Position numbers and translations under genes: made by a program. DNA of 37,539 bases from JAAYEB01 sp035306725 (GTDB lineage Bacteria > Fibrobacterota > Chitinivibrionia > Chitinivibrionales > Chitinispirillaceae): positions 1-37,539 of the forward strand of contig DATGNN010000316.1 of assembly GCA_035306725.1 (NCBI GenBank). Direction: 5' to 3'. A model generated the notes under the pieces. It was not told the origin of the DNA. It saw nothing but the letters and a program-made list of their open reading frames with translations, and did no database searches. Each line of letters opens with the position of its first letter. The first letter of the stretch is position 1. Positions 23,715-32,421 of this stretch are shown one piece after another.

Positions 23715-24857
23715 TTACCGCCACTGACACAATTGCCGCTGTTTTTCAAAAATATATTTTACAATTTTATCTCTGAGTTTTTGCTCAATATTAATAAATT
23801 GCACGTGATGTTTGTAACAAGTTACAGTTTTGCTTTCCTGAATACTTACCCGTAATATCTTTGCGTCGATTCCGGAAAAATGAGCAGTTGTCAGTTGGAA
23901 TTTAAATGAAACGATATCTCCCGGGACCAGCGGCCTTGAAAAAAGGAAACTCAATCCCCCACCACTGATATCAACTATTTTACCTTCATTGGGTTTCCCG
24001 GTCTGCTTCTTACTCTCCTCATTTTCAGTTTTGATAATCCGGAACTTCAGAGGCAAATGAACATCAACTCTTACAAATTGTCTTAACTGATTTCTTTTCA
24101 TCTCCATAGTATGGTAAAAATCCACAGTAGAACCTTTAACCCTGAAAATTTTTACTGTTATGCCATACACACCGTCACTTCGACGGGCAAATGCCAGTCT
24201 GACTGTCTGCCCCTGGAAAAAACGTACTGTTTCTTCTTTTTCAGGATCGTATTGAATTCTGAAAAAAAGTTCCCTGTTTAAAACCATTACGGCCCTTCGA
24301 ATCAGGACTTTTTTATCTTTTTCCGGAAAAACAGATAACTTCTGACCTGTTTCAATATTTCTAGTTGAAATCAGCGGGTGTTCCAGTGGAAGGTAACTAA
24401 AACCCATTTTCTTTCTTAAACTCGAAAGAACCTTTTCTTCATCATCAAAATCCTCCCCCGAGCCATTTAAAAACTTATGTACAACCGGATCAAGGCACTG
24501 TTCATATAATGAAGCGGATTGAAATATAACATGATGATTAGGAGTATTTGCATATTTAAGGAGTTCGTTTAACCTGTTCTCCTCTTCTGTATTTAATTCT
24601 GATTTTGCGATATATTCAACAAACAGTTTTCTGGAAAGTTCTGTTTCATCTTTTTGCTGGCGTTTACATCTCTTAACATGCAGAAAAACAAGCAGCCACA
24701 CTCCAGACAAAATTACAATCAGGAACCCGGTTATTATTGCCGGCTCTGCTTTTTTCCAGCCTATTTGCTGTATCAAACTTGAAGCTGACGCAGAAAATAT
24801 CCAGGTAAAAATCAAACCTGAACTTTTCATAAGAAAAGCATTCTGCTGCAAAAACAA
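23715..24857 (-). CDS. Membrane-anchored YcgR-like PilZ domain protein (c-di-GMP receptor)
   Basis: 380 residues from a TTG start at 24857 preceded by AGGGGGG; an ATG at 24830 has no such site. A membrane helix (PAIITGFLIVILSGVWLLVFLHV) leads to a helical region, then a YcgR-N-like domain (about 165-260, ETGQKLSVFPEKDKKVLIRR). The PilZ domain (about 265-375) has both c-di-GMP motifs: the RxxxR pattern in QLRQFVRVDV and DxSxxG in IVDISGGGLSF. It should bind c-di-GMP at the inner membrane and influence motility, possibly the pilus, given the neighbours. It is co-transcribed with the pilin-like gene and divergent from an HDOD pair. Confidence 0.85.
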   Translation of the reverse strand: MFLQQNAFLMKSSGLIFTWIFSASASSLIQQIGWKKAEPAIITGFLIVILSGVWLLVFLHVKRCKRQQKDETELSRKLFVEYIAKSELNTEEENRLNELLKYANTPNHHVIFQSASLYEQCLDPVVHKFLNGSGEDFDDEEKVLSSLRKKMGFSYLPLEHPLISTRNIETGQKLSVFPEKDKKVLIRRAVMVLNRELFFRIQYDPEKEETVRFFQGQTVRLAFARRSDGVYGITVKIFRVKGSTVDFYHTMEMKRNQLRQFVRVDVHLPLKFRIIKTENEESKKQTGKPNEGKIVDISGGGLSFLFSRPLVPGDIVSFKFQLTTAHFSGIDAKILRVSIQESKTVTCYKHHVQFINIEQKLRDKIVKYIFEKQRQLCQWR

Positions 24858-25002
24858 TACGCCCCCCTGGTTTCTTTCCTACAAGAGTATAAAAAGGAAT
24901 CTGAGTTTTGTCCATTCATTTTTTAAATTTCAATCTGCTGTATCCCAAAAAAATCTATTGTCGTTGATTTGTTAAAACTATACAATTCGGGGGGATAGCA
25001 AT

Positions 25003-25320
25003 ATGAAGAAAATACCAGTAGAAAAAATTGAGTCTGGAATGATATTGGGGCGGAATGTTTGCGGCCCTTCCGGCAGCACTCTGCTTATAAAAGGAGTCTG
25101 TTTAACTACAGCACTCGGGCGCCGACTAAAAAACTGGGGAATTACATCCATTTACATTGAAGGTGAAGAGGATACTCCTCTGGAAGTTTACACAAGCAGC
25201 ATCTCTGCAAATAAACTAAAAGAGCACCTTACACAAAAATTTTCTCGCGTTATACATAATGTCGTCATGAAAAAAATTTTTTCCGCAGTTTATCAACACC
25301 GTCTTCAGAAAAGCAAATAA
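25003..25320 (+). CDS. Small protein resembling the HD-GYP-associated N-terminal domain
   Basis: 105 residues, cytoplasmic. MKKIPVEKIESGMILGRNVCGPSGSTLLIKGVCLTTALGRRLKNWGITSIYI has the pattern KIPV..L.PGM.L..DV....G.LLL.KG..LT......L..WGI..V.V seen at the start of many HD-GYP and HD signalling proteins. Here it stands alone, with the HDOD protein encoded just one base after its stop, so the two parts may work as a complex. GGGGGGA before the ATG is a strong ribosome binding site. Confidence 0.75.
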   Translation: MKKIPVEKIESGMILGRNVCGPSGSTLLIKGVCLTTALGRRLKNWGITSIYIEGEEDTPLEVYTSSISANKLKEHLTQKFSRVIHNVVMKKIFSAVYQHRLQKSK

Positions 25321-25321
25321 A

Positions 25322-26182
25322 GTGGAAATCAATAAAAATATACAGCAATCATTATTGAATATATCATCTCTCCCAACTTTACCAACTGTTATAGAAAGCA
25401 TAACACGTTTGCTCCAGAATCCCAAGACTTCAGCCGAAGAGATAGGCAAAGCTATTACAACCGACCAGGCGTTAACAGCGAAAGTATTAAAACTGGTCAA
25501 TAGCGCTTTTTACGGATTCCCCGGTCGAATAAGTACCATTACCCACGCCATAGTAATACTCGGCTTCTCAACTGTAAAAAACATCGTGCTTACGGCTTCG
25601 ATCTTTGAAGCTTTTAAAAGCAGTGATAATGCTGTTTGCGGCTTTGATCTCGAGCAGTTCTGGACGCATTCCATAGCATGTGGCGCTGCATCCCATGCAT
25701 TGGCCAGAATCATGGGTAATAAAGAGAAAGAAGAATGTTTTATCGGAGGCCTTATTCATGATATCGGTAAATTAATCTTGTACAAATATTATCCGGAAGA
25801 GTTCTCATCGGTACTTACGTATGCCAACACTGAAGATATTTTGTTTTATGAAGGAGAAAAAAAATTTTTAGATATTACTCATGAAGAGATTGGAAGCTAT
25901 ATTGCCCAAAGATGGAAATTGCCGTCAAAACTTCAAAGCTCAGTTAAAAATCACCACAATCCACTACCCGTTTATGATAATTACATCAATACCGGCATAG
26001 TCCATTGTGCTGATATTTTTGTACGGGCTTTGGATTATGGTAACGGCGGAGATAAAAAGATACCTTTACTTTCAGAAAATGTCTGGACAGATCTTGAACT
26101 TGAAAACAGATCTCTAGTTTCAATTTTTGATACTATTCAGGATGAAGTAGAAAAAGCAACAGAATTTATCTATCTAATCTGA
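25322..26182 (+). CDS. HDOD domain signalling protein
   Basis: 286 residues from a GTG one base after the previous stop, so translation is probably coupled. The HDOD domain covers about 10-210: SLPTLPTVIESITRLLQNP, ITTDQALTAKVLKLVNSAFYG and STITHAIVILGFSTVKNIVL are family landmarks. Unlike many HDOD proteins it keeps an HD pair in IGGLIHDIGKLILY and a later NHHNP, so a metal site is possible. HDOD proteins act in signalling, often near c-di-GMP functions; the divergent PilZ gene fits that. Its 3' end overlaps the convergent small membrane protein gene by 13 bases. Confidence 0.88.
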   Translation: MEINKNIQQSLLNISSLPTLPTVIESITRLLQNPKTSAEEIGKAITTDQALTAKVLKLVNSAFYGFPGRISTITHAIVILGFSTVKNIVLTASIFEAFKSSDNAVCGFDLEQFWTHSIACGAASHALARIMGNKEKEECFIGGLIHDIGKLILYKYYPEEFSSVLTYANTEDILFYEGEKKFLDITHEEIGSYIAQRWKLPSKLQSSVKNHHNPLPVYDNYINTGIVHCADIFVRALDYGNGGDKKIPLLSENVWTDLELENRSLVSIFDTIQDEVEKATEFIYLI

Positions 26183-26379
26183 TCCTCTTGCGTCTCATCA
26201 ACACTACTTTGCGTATTTTCCTGAGCAGAAACAATCATTTTTTTTCGGATATCAGAACGAATCTGCTGGTTTTGCCGAAAATCTTCAGGCATTCTGAAAC
26301 TTTTCACAACAAGAAAAAGTGCTATAAGCCCAAAAAAGATTAAAACCATTAATGTCAGCGTACAATCAGCAAACTCCAT
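26170..26379 (-). CDS. Small single-helix membrane protein
   Basis: 69 residues. One N-terminal membrane helix (LTLMVLIFFGLIALFLVV) is followed by a charged cytoplasmic tail. The start lies 14 bases inside the end of the glucosyl-phosphoglycerate synthase gene and the stop overlaps the convergent HDOD gene. The operon-style overlap and a convincing helix make it likely real. No family recognised. Confidence 0.6.
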   Translation of the reverse strand: MEFADCTLTLMVLIFFGLIALFLVVKSFRMPEDFRQNQQIRSDIRKKMIVSAQENTQSSVDETQEDQIR

Positions 26380-27313
26380 TTTTTGACTCCAGATCTAACT
26401 GCATTTTGGAAATCAGCTCCTTTTCATCGCAGACTGTTTTTTCCAACTCAATTCCATTATATGATACCATAAACCTGTTAAGCTGATCAAATGAAATTTG
26501 TTTCTCCTGTTTTATCAGGGTAAATATGACACGCAAAATATTAAAAGCCATTTTTCCAAGTTCATGCAAATCACGGTTTCTATGAAACCGTTTATCCATA
26601 TCGACCTGAGCAATTCTTCTTAATCCATATCTGAAATAAACACTGAACAGTAATCCAATCTCTACTCCATAACCAGACCAGAAAGGAAGTGTCTCCATGA
26701 GTGAACGCCTGAAGGCATACTCTCCCGCAAGGGGCTGAAAAACATGCGCCAGTTCAGGAACCAATGCGCAAACAAGAGGACGAACCAGGATTTCAGTAAC
26801 TCTACCCCCCTGATTTTCATACAACTGAGAATCAAGGATCAAGGGCCGGTTATAAAAAGCTTTAACAAACCCCAGATCATCATCATGCAATAATGGCCCG
26901 GCCAATCCTGTAATAAACCGGTCAGTAAAATTTATTATGTCAGAATCAACAAAAATTACAATGTCATCAGATGAAGATGATTTTTCAAGAATAAATTGTG
27001 ATTTCCATAATGCTGCACCTTTACCATGTATTGAAACATGAGGTTCGATTTCATCTATTCTGTAAACTTTGGCACCACACTCTGAAGCAATACTGAAGGT
27101 GTCATCTTCTGATTTACTGTCTATTACAATCAATTCATCAATGAAACTGTATTTTTCAATCAATTCTGAATGAATACAGGAAATTATCCTGCCAATTGTA
27201 GCAGCTTCATTAAGCGCTGGAATAACAACACTTATTCTGCTTTTTTTTCTTTGTTTAACCTCAAGCAAATTCTGTACAGAACCAAATCTGCTATGGTGAA
27301 AAGTTTTTACCAT
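26366..27313 (-). CDS. gpgS: Glucosyl-3-phosphoglycerate synthase
   Basis: 315 residues, GT-A fold of the GT81 type. It joins glucose from a nucleotide sugar (commonly GDP- or UDP-glucose) to 3-phosphoglycerate, the first step to the compatible solute glucosylglycerate. VVIPALNEAATIG opens the domain, VFVDSDI is the metal-binding DxD region, and SIHGKGAALWKS, GGRVTEILVRPL and FQPLAGEYAFRRS are characteristic of this enzyme. AGGT precedes the ATG. The phosphatase for the second step (gpgP) is not in view. Presence suggests osmotic or nitrogen-limitation adaptation. The small membrane protein overlaps its 3' end. Confidence 0.88.
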   Translation of the reverse strand: MVKTFHHSRFGSVQNLLEVKQRKKSRISVVIPALNEAATIGRIISCIHSELIEKYSFIDELIVIDSKSEDDTFSIASECGAKVYRIDEIEPHVSIHGKGAALWKSQFILEKSSSSDDIVIFVDSDIINFTDRFITGLAGPLLHDDDLGFVKAFYNRPLILDSQLYENQGGRVTEILVRPLVCALVPELAHVFQPLAGEYAFRRSLMETLPFWSGYGVEIGLLFSVYFRYGLRRIAQVDMDKRFHRNRDLHELGKMAFNILRVIFTLIKQEKQISFDQLNRFMVSYNGIELEKTVCDEKELISKMQLDLESKNGVC

Positions 27314-27559
27314 TAATTAACCTGTTCGAGAAAAGAAATAAACCGCTATAACCATATAATGAAAATCTGCCAGAAGCCATCAGTTTTACAGACACATGCC
27401 AGCATTTTTGCATCCTGTTTCTAAATGATAATATTACAAAATAAACCTGCAACCTTCAAGATTAATAAATTCCCGTAAAAGCATGGCTGATTTTGTCTTG
27501 TTTAATAAACTTTTTCCTGATCAGTTTTCTGTATAAAAAAGTTTAGCTTCAAACAGCTT

Positions 27560-28732
27560 TCAGTTCAATTCATTTCCATCCGCATTAATTGTACGTGTAA
27601 ATGTCTGGTCTTTCCATTTAAATTTTCCCAATACTCCCGACAAAACAGCAGAGACTACAAGTGGAAGCTGAACAATTGAACCTGGAATTATATATTTGCG
27701 CAAATCCAGTCTGTTGAACAATCCTGATCCAGGCCACATCAATATAAACTCACCTGCGAGTTTGACAAAAAGCATTATCAGGAAAACTGAAAAATACCTG
27801 AAATCAAAGAAACCGAGTATTAATGATGCAAGAACCGACATGTAAAACAGAAATATACCAGAAAGGAAAACAACCTGCTCAGCAGTGTAATGAACTGTTT
27901 TTGACCCCCATCGTTTACGCTGTTCAAAAACGCCTTTAACAGTTTCGGTTGGTCTGGTAAGAACAGCACCACTGGGATCACAAAAATAACGAATCCTCCA
28001 CTTTTTGCTTTTCCAGATTTTCTGGAGCAAAAGATCATCATCTCCGGAAACTACCTTGCCTCCCATGAATTCATAGCCGCCCTGCTCTAAAAACGCTTTT
28101 TTGCTGAATGCAAGATTGTTGGCGTTTGAATTGATTGGCATTCCCATACCGATACCGGCAGCTGAAATAATGCCGTGTGATAAAAAATCTACAGCCTGTA
28201 ACCCATAAAAGAAACTGTTCATTCCTTCAGGATGCATATAAGTTGTAATTCCCTGAACAAACCCTGTATCTTCCGAAAAATACCTGTCAATTGTTTCCAG
28301 CCATGTCGAAGGGACAATACAATCTGCATCAGTAAATACTATCACCTCATTTTCTGAAGCATCAATACCTCTGCCAACAGCATACTTTTTGGGAGAAACA
28401 CCTTCTGCAGTTTTTTTTATATTTACCAGCGATACATTGCCGTATTTTGAAACAAATCCCTTTACTATTTCAGCAGTTGAATCTGTCGACCTGTCGTTTA
28501 CAACGATTATTTCATACCTGCCTTCTTCGATTGTCTGACCAAGTACGCTTTCAAGACACTTCGCGATTGTATTCTCTTCGTTTCTTGCAGCTATTACAAC
28601 CGAAAAGCATCTGCCATTCTGAGTTTTCTGCGGTTCAAGTGACAACAGTCCCTTTAACAGAACAAAAATAGCTGTTATATAAAAAATTGCAAAAATCAGG
28701 AATAAAACAGTAAAATAATCAGGTAACAACAT
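27560..28732 (-). CDS. Membrane-bound family 2 glycosyltransferase
   Basis: 390 residues. An N-terminal membrane helix is followed by the GT2 catalytic domain: FSVVIAARNEENTIAKCLESV, VNDRSTDST, FTDADC (DxD), SGDDDLLLQKI and the processive-type EQRKRWGSK (Q-x-x-RW). Three or four membrane helices close the protein. The layout resembles cellulose/hyaluronan-synthase-like and glycolipid glucosyltransferases; product unknown. The start overlaps the nadE stop (TAATG), so it belongs to the gpmI-nadE unit. Confidence 0.88.
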   Translation of the reverse strand: MLLPDYFTVLFLIFAIFYITAIFVLLKGLLSLEPQKTQNGRCFSVVIAARNEENTIAKCLESVLGQTIEEGRYEIIVVNDRSTDSTAEIVKGFVSKYGNVSLVNIKKTAEGVSPKKYAVGRGIDASENEVIVFTDADCIVPSTWLETIDRYFSEDTGFVQGITTYMHPEGMNSFFYGLQAVDFLSHGIISAAGIGMGMPINSNANNLAFSKKAFLEQGGYEFMGGKVVSGDDDLLLQKIWKSKKWRIRYFCDPSGAVLTRPTETVKGVFEQRKRWGSKTVHYTAEQVVFLSGIFLFYMSVLASLILGFFDFRYFSVFLIMLFVKLAGEFILMWPGSGLFNRLDLRKYIIPGSIVQLPLVVSAVLSGVLGKFKWKDQTFTRTINADGNELN

Positions 28733-30378
28733 TATAACTCGTATCTTGATGCGACAGGAAATCTGCGTCCTGTACCAAAAGCTTTAGGAGTAATTTTCAA
28801 TCCAATGGGAGCCTGCCTGCGTTTGTACTCATTTCGGGCAACAGCACCAATTACCCAGTCTACAGTATCTTTATCATAACCATCTTCTATTATCTTCTGT
28901 CTGGACCAGTTTCGTTCTATCAATCGCTCCAGAACAGCATCAAGCACAGGATACGGCGGAAGAGTGTCCTGATCTTTCTGATTGGACCGCAATTCAGCAG
29001 ATGGAGCCTTTGTAATTATTTCTTCAGGTATGATTTCAATCTTACTGTTAATATAATCTGCAAGTTCGTAAACCATGACCTTTGGCAGGTCTGAGAGAAC
29101 AGACAGCCCGCCATTCATATCACCATACAGTGTGCTGTATCCTACTGCCAGTTCGCTTTTATTTCCGGTTGCAAGCAACAGATGTCCAAACTTGTTACTG
29201 ATTGCCATCAACAAAGTACCTCTTATACGTGCCTGCAGATTCTCTTCTGCAATACCTGGATCAGTATTCAGAAAATGCGGCTCCAGTGAATTTAAAAAAA
29301 GTGAGTAAATATCATCTATCGGAATAGTTGATATTTTAAAACCCAGATTTTTTGCCAGCTTTTCAGAATCCCTGAAACTTCCTTCAGATGAATACCTTGA
29401 TGGCATTGTGATTCCCCAGACATTTTCGGGTCCAAGTGCCTGTACAGCAAGTGCAGAAGTAACTGCAGAATCAATTCCACCGGATAATCCTACAAGAGCT
29501 TTTTTAAAGCCACATTTTTGTGCATAGTCTTTTAAACCAAGAACCAGAGCATCATGAACCGATTCCATCCGGTTACAGCCGCAGTAATTGATAAGTGGTC
29601 CCGGGTCTTTTGTATTCAATTTGACAATCGATTCTTTGAATGAAGGCAGCACAGTCCTGAGCCTGCCTTCACTATCAAAATACATGCTGTTTCCATCAAA
29701 TATCAGTTCATCATTCCCTCCTGTCTGATTCAGGAACAAAACAGGAAGTTTGTGTTCAACCGCATGATATTTCATTATTGAATATCTTAAATTATCTTTT
29801 CCGATGTGAAATGGCGATGCAGAAATATTGATCAATAAAGTTGCTCCCCTATTGGCAAGCTCTGCAACAGGATTGCGCTCATATAAAGAGACCTGATTTA
29901 TTTCATTTACATTCCATGCATCTTCACATATAGTAATTCCCAGAACTTCATCCTTGAAAGGAAACACACTCACCGATTCTGAAGCATCGAAATACCTTGT
30001 TTCATTAAACACATCGTATGTCGGAAGAAGAGACTTGTTTTGACGAAAGATAATTTCACCATTGCAGACAAGTAATGCAGAATTATGCAACCCCTTTCCA
30101 TATTGAGCAGTTTGCGGGAAACAGGTACCGATCAAGATTCCTGTATCAGGAACAGATCTGGAGTAATTGCAAATGTCCCCTATTACCTGCATGGTATTAT
30201 CAAGAAACCATTTTCTTTCGAGTAGATCCTGTGGGGGATATCCCTGAAGAAACAGCTCCGGAAAAACGACAAGATCCGGAGCCTGATTCCTGTACGAGTC
30301 GATTGTATTGTAAATACGTGATGCATTTTTCTTTAAATCCCCAACCAGGGGATTAAGCTGACAAAGAATTATTTTCAT
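28732..30378 (-). CDS. nadE: NAD(+) synthase, glutamine-hydrolysing
   Basis: 548 residues in two domains. The nitrilase-like glutaminase part has the triad Glu41 (VVFPELFLQGYP), Lys115 (RQNKSLLP) and Cys151 (GITICEDAWN). The synthetase part has the PP-loop LSGGIDSAV (298-306). It makes NAD from deamido-NAD, ATP and glutamine in the cytoplasm. Length and order match the bacterial two-domain enzyme. It sits 70 bases after gpmI with no terminator between, and is coupled to the glycosyltransferase gene behind it. Confidence 0.97.
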   Translation of the reverse strand: MKIILCQLNPLVGDLKKNASRIYNTIDSYRNQAPDLVVFPELFLQGYPPQDLLERKWFLDNTMQVIGDICNYSRSVPDTGILIGTCFPQTAQYGKGLHNSALLVCNGEIIFRQNKSLLPTYDVFNETRYFDASESVSVFPFKDEVLGITICEDAWNVNEINQVSLYERNPVAELANRGATLLINISASPFHIGKDNLRYSIMKYHAVEHKLPVLFLNQTGGNDELIFDGNSMYFDSEGRLRTVLPSFKESIVKLNTKDPGPLINYCGCNRMESVHDALVLGLKDYAQKCGFKKALVGLSGGIDSAVTSALAVQALGPENVWGITMPSRYSSEGSFRDSEKLAKNLGFKISTIPIDDIYSLFLNSLEPHFLNTDPGIAEENLQARIRGTLLMAISNKFGHLLLATGNKSELAVGYSTLYGDMNGGLSVLSDLPKVMVYELADYINSKIEIIPEEIITKAPSAELRSNQKDQDTLPPYPVLDAVLERLIERNWSRQKIIEDGYDKDTVDWVIGAVARNEYKRRQAPIGLKITPKAFGTGRRFPVASRYEL

Positions 30379-30448
30379 GGTTTTCTCTGGACTCGGATTA
30401 TTTTCCTGTTTTTTGAGTATGTCTTATGCCGTACAGAATAAGAATGTA

Positions 30449-31966
30449 TCAGTTCTGATTTATCAGAAAAGATTGTCCTGTCATTTCAGCAGGCTTTTCT
30501 ATTCCAAGCAGCTCCAGTACAGTGGGAGCAATGTCGCACAGTTTACCATCATCACGCAGCTTAACATTTTCGATACCGACGATATTCAATGGTACAAGGT
30601 TTGTAGTATGTGCGGTCATAGTAGAACCATCATCCAGTTTTGTCTGTTCGGCATTTCCATGATCAGCGGTCAAAATACAGACGCCGCCTTTTGACAGAAC
30701 AGCCTCAACAACATCGTGAACGCATGTATCAACAGTTTCGACAGCTTTTACAATCGCATCAAAGATTCCGGTATGCCCCACCATATCGCAGTTTGCAAAA
30801 TTACAGATAATAACATCATATTTATCACTGTTAACAGCTTCAACCAGTTTATCCCGCACTTCAAATGCACTCATCTGAGGTTTGAGATCATATGTGGCAA
30901 CTTTTGGACTGTTAACCAGAATTCTGTCCTCATTTTCAAACGGATCATTTTTCTGGCTGTTAAAAAAGAAGGTGACATGTGCATATTTTTCAGTTTCAGC
31001 ACATCTTAGCTGTTTCAATCCGTTTTTTGCGATCACTTCTCCCAGAATTTTTTCATTTTTCATCTCCGGAAAAGCTTCGGTAAAATTGCCATTGTCATAA
31101 TAATGTGTCATTGCAACGAAACATGGAACAGTAAAAAGGGTTTTGAACTGGTTGAAATCCGGTTCAACCATTGCTTTGGTCAATTGTCTTGTACGATCGA
31201 ATCTGAAATTAAAGAATATAAAAGCATCCTTTTCACCCATTCCTTTATAATCAATAATCCGCGGCTTTATGAATTCATCACTTTCTCCTGCATCATAAGC
31301 CTGCTTTATGGCCTGCTTCCAGTCTTGAACTTTTTCTCCTTTTGCTTCCATCACTGCCCGATATGCCAGTTCAGTTCTTTCCCATCTGTTATCTCTGTCC
31401 ATGGCATAGTACCGGCCAATTACAGTTGCAACTCTGCCTATACCGGTTGTATTGATACCGTTTTGAAGAAGTTCCATGTGTTCAAGAGCAGATTTTGGAG
31501 GCGTATCCCTGCCATCAGTTATTGCATGTATCAGAACATTTGAAAAATCATGTTTCTTGCAAAGGTTCAGTAAAGCGATACAGTGGCGTGTAACTGCATG
31601 TACACCTTCTTCCTGAATCAATCCCATAAGATGAAGTGTTGTTCCATTTTGTCTGGCAAATTTTATGGCTTTAATAAAAGCTTCGTTATCAAAAAAGTCT
31701 CCATCATCAATCGCTTTGTCGATTTTTGTAAGGCTCTGATAAACGACTCTTCCTGCACCAATATTGAGATGTCCTACTTCACTGTTCCCCTGGTATCCTT
31801 TTGGAAGCCCGGCACTCAATCCGGATGTTTGCACTAATGTTACAGGATATTTTCTCTCGTATTCATCAGCAAAAGGTGTGTTGGCAACATGTATTGCATT
31901 GGAAGGTTCCTGTCTTCCCCTTCCCCAGCCATCTCTTATTATTAAACAAACCGGTCGTTTTTTCAT
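30449..31966 (-). CDS. gpmI: 2,3-bisphosphoglycerate-independent phosphoglycerate mutase
   Basis: 505 residues of the alkaline-phosphatase superfamily. LIIRDGWG supplies a metal Asp, GNSEVGHLNIGAGR holds the phosphorylated Ser62, and ITDGRDTPP, NCDMVGHTG and LTADHGNAEQ carry further metal ligands. It interconverts 3- and 2-phosphoglycerate in glycolysis. AAGGAGA lies 8 bases before the ATG. It heads a unit with nadE and a membrane glycosyltransferase. Its substrate, 3-phosphoglycerate, is also the acceptor used by the nearby glucosyl-3-phosphoglycerate synthase. Confidence 0.97.
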   Translation of the reverse strand: MKKRPVCLIIRDGWGRGRQEPSNAIHVANTPFADEYERKYPVTLVQTSGLSAGLPKGYQGNSEVGHLNIGAGRVVYQSLTKIDKAIDDGDFFDNEAFIKAIKFARQNGTTLHLMGLIQEEGVHAVTRHCIALLNLCKKHDFSNVLIHAITDGRDTPPKSALEHMELLQNGINTTGIGRVATVIGRYYAMDRDNRWERTELAYRAVMEAKGEKVQDWKQAIKQAYDAGESDEFIKPRIIDYKGMGEKDAFIFFNFRFDRTRQLTKAMVEPDFNQFKTLFTVPCFVAMTHYYDNGNFTEAFPEMKNEKILGEVIAKNGLKQLRCAETEKYAHVTFFFNSQKNDPFENEDRILVNSPKVATYDLKPQMSAFEVRDKLVEAVNSDKYDVIICNFANCDMVGHTGIFDAIVKAVETVDTCVHDVVEAVLSKGGVCILTADHGNAEQTKLDDGSTMTAHTTNLVPLNIVGIENVKLRDDGKLCDIAPTVLELLGIEKPAEMTGQSFLINQN

Positions 31967-32421
31967 TTTCGTATTCTCCTTAATTCAAGTTAAATTACTA
32001 TTCTTGTCCTTAATCGATTTTATGTATAATTTTCTGCAATGATCTCCATAACAATATAAGAGAGCGTTTTTATAGCAGTAAGATACAAATCCAATTACAT
32101 CAAGGATAACTGATCCGGGGATAAAGTCAATAACCTGCATGCCATGGAACAGCTTAACGGAAATTTTGCAGATTAACATGCAATTTTTACATCACAGACC
32201 TGTATCATCAATAAATAATTCGTTGTACATATTTTTTTATAAAACATTTATCCAATCCAGAAAATTCAATGAACGAAACTGTTTTCCTTGAGTTGTTCAC
32301 ACAACAGCTCGTGATATTAGTGTTTTTTCATGTCTACAGAAATTACTTTATACATATAAGGCAAAAAACATTTTTTTGGGTTTAATATACCAAAAAACAC
32401 TTTAACCAGAAAGTTTTATAT
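31967..32421. other. Non-coding divergent region between gpmI and the sheath-fusion gene
   Basis: 455 bases with no convincing gene. Two inverted repeats stand out: GAGTTGTT/AACAGCTC (32290-32310, one mismatch) and TTTTTTGG/CCAAAAAA (32372-32397), the latter ending 24 bases before the start of the TssBC-like gene. Either could be an operator or an mRNA hairpin. No promoter stands out. Confidence 0.5.

Noticed and set aside
31985..32179. 64-residue minus-strand frame upstream of gpmI
   Set aside because: Composition is not protein-like, no ribosome binding site, and it runs through the gpmI leader.
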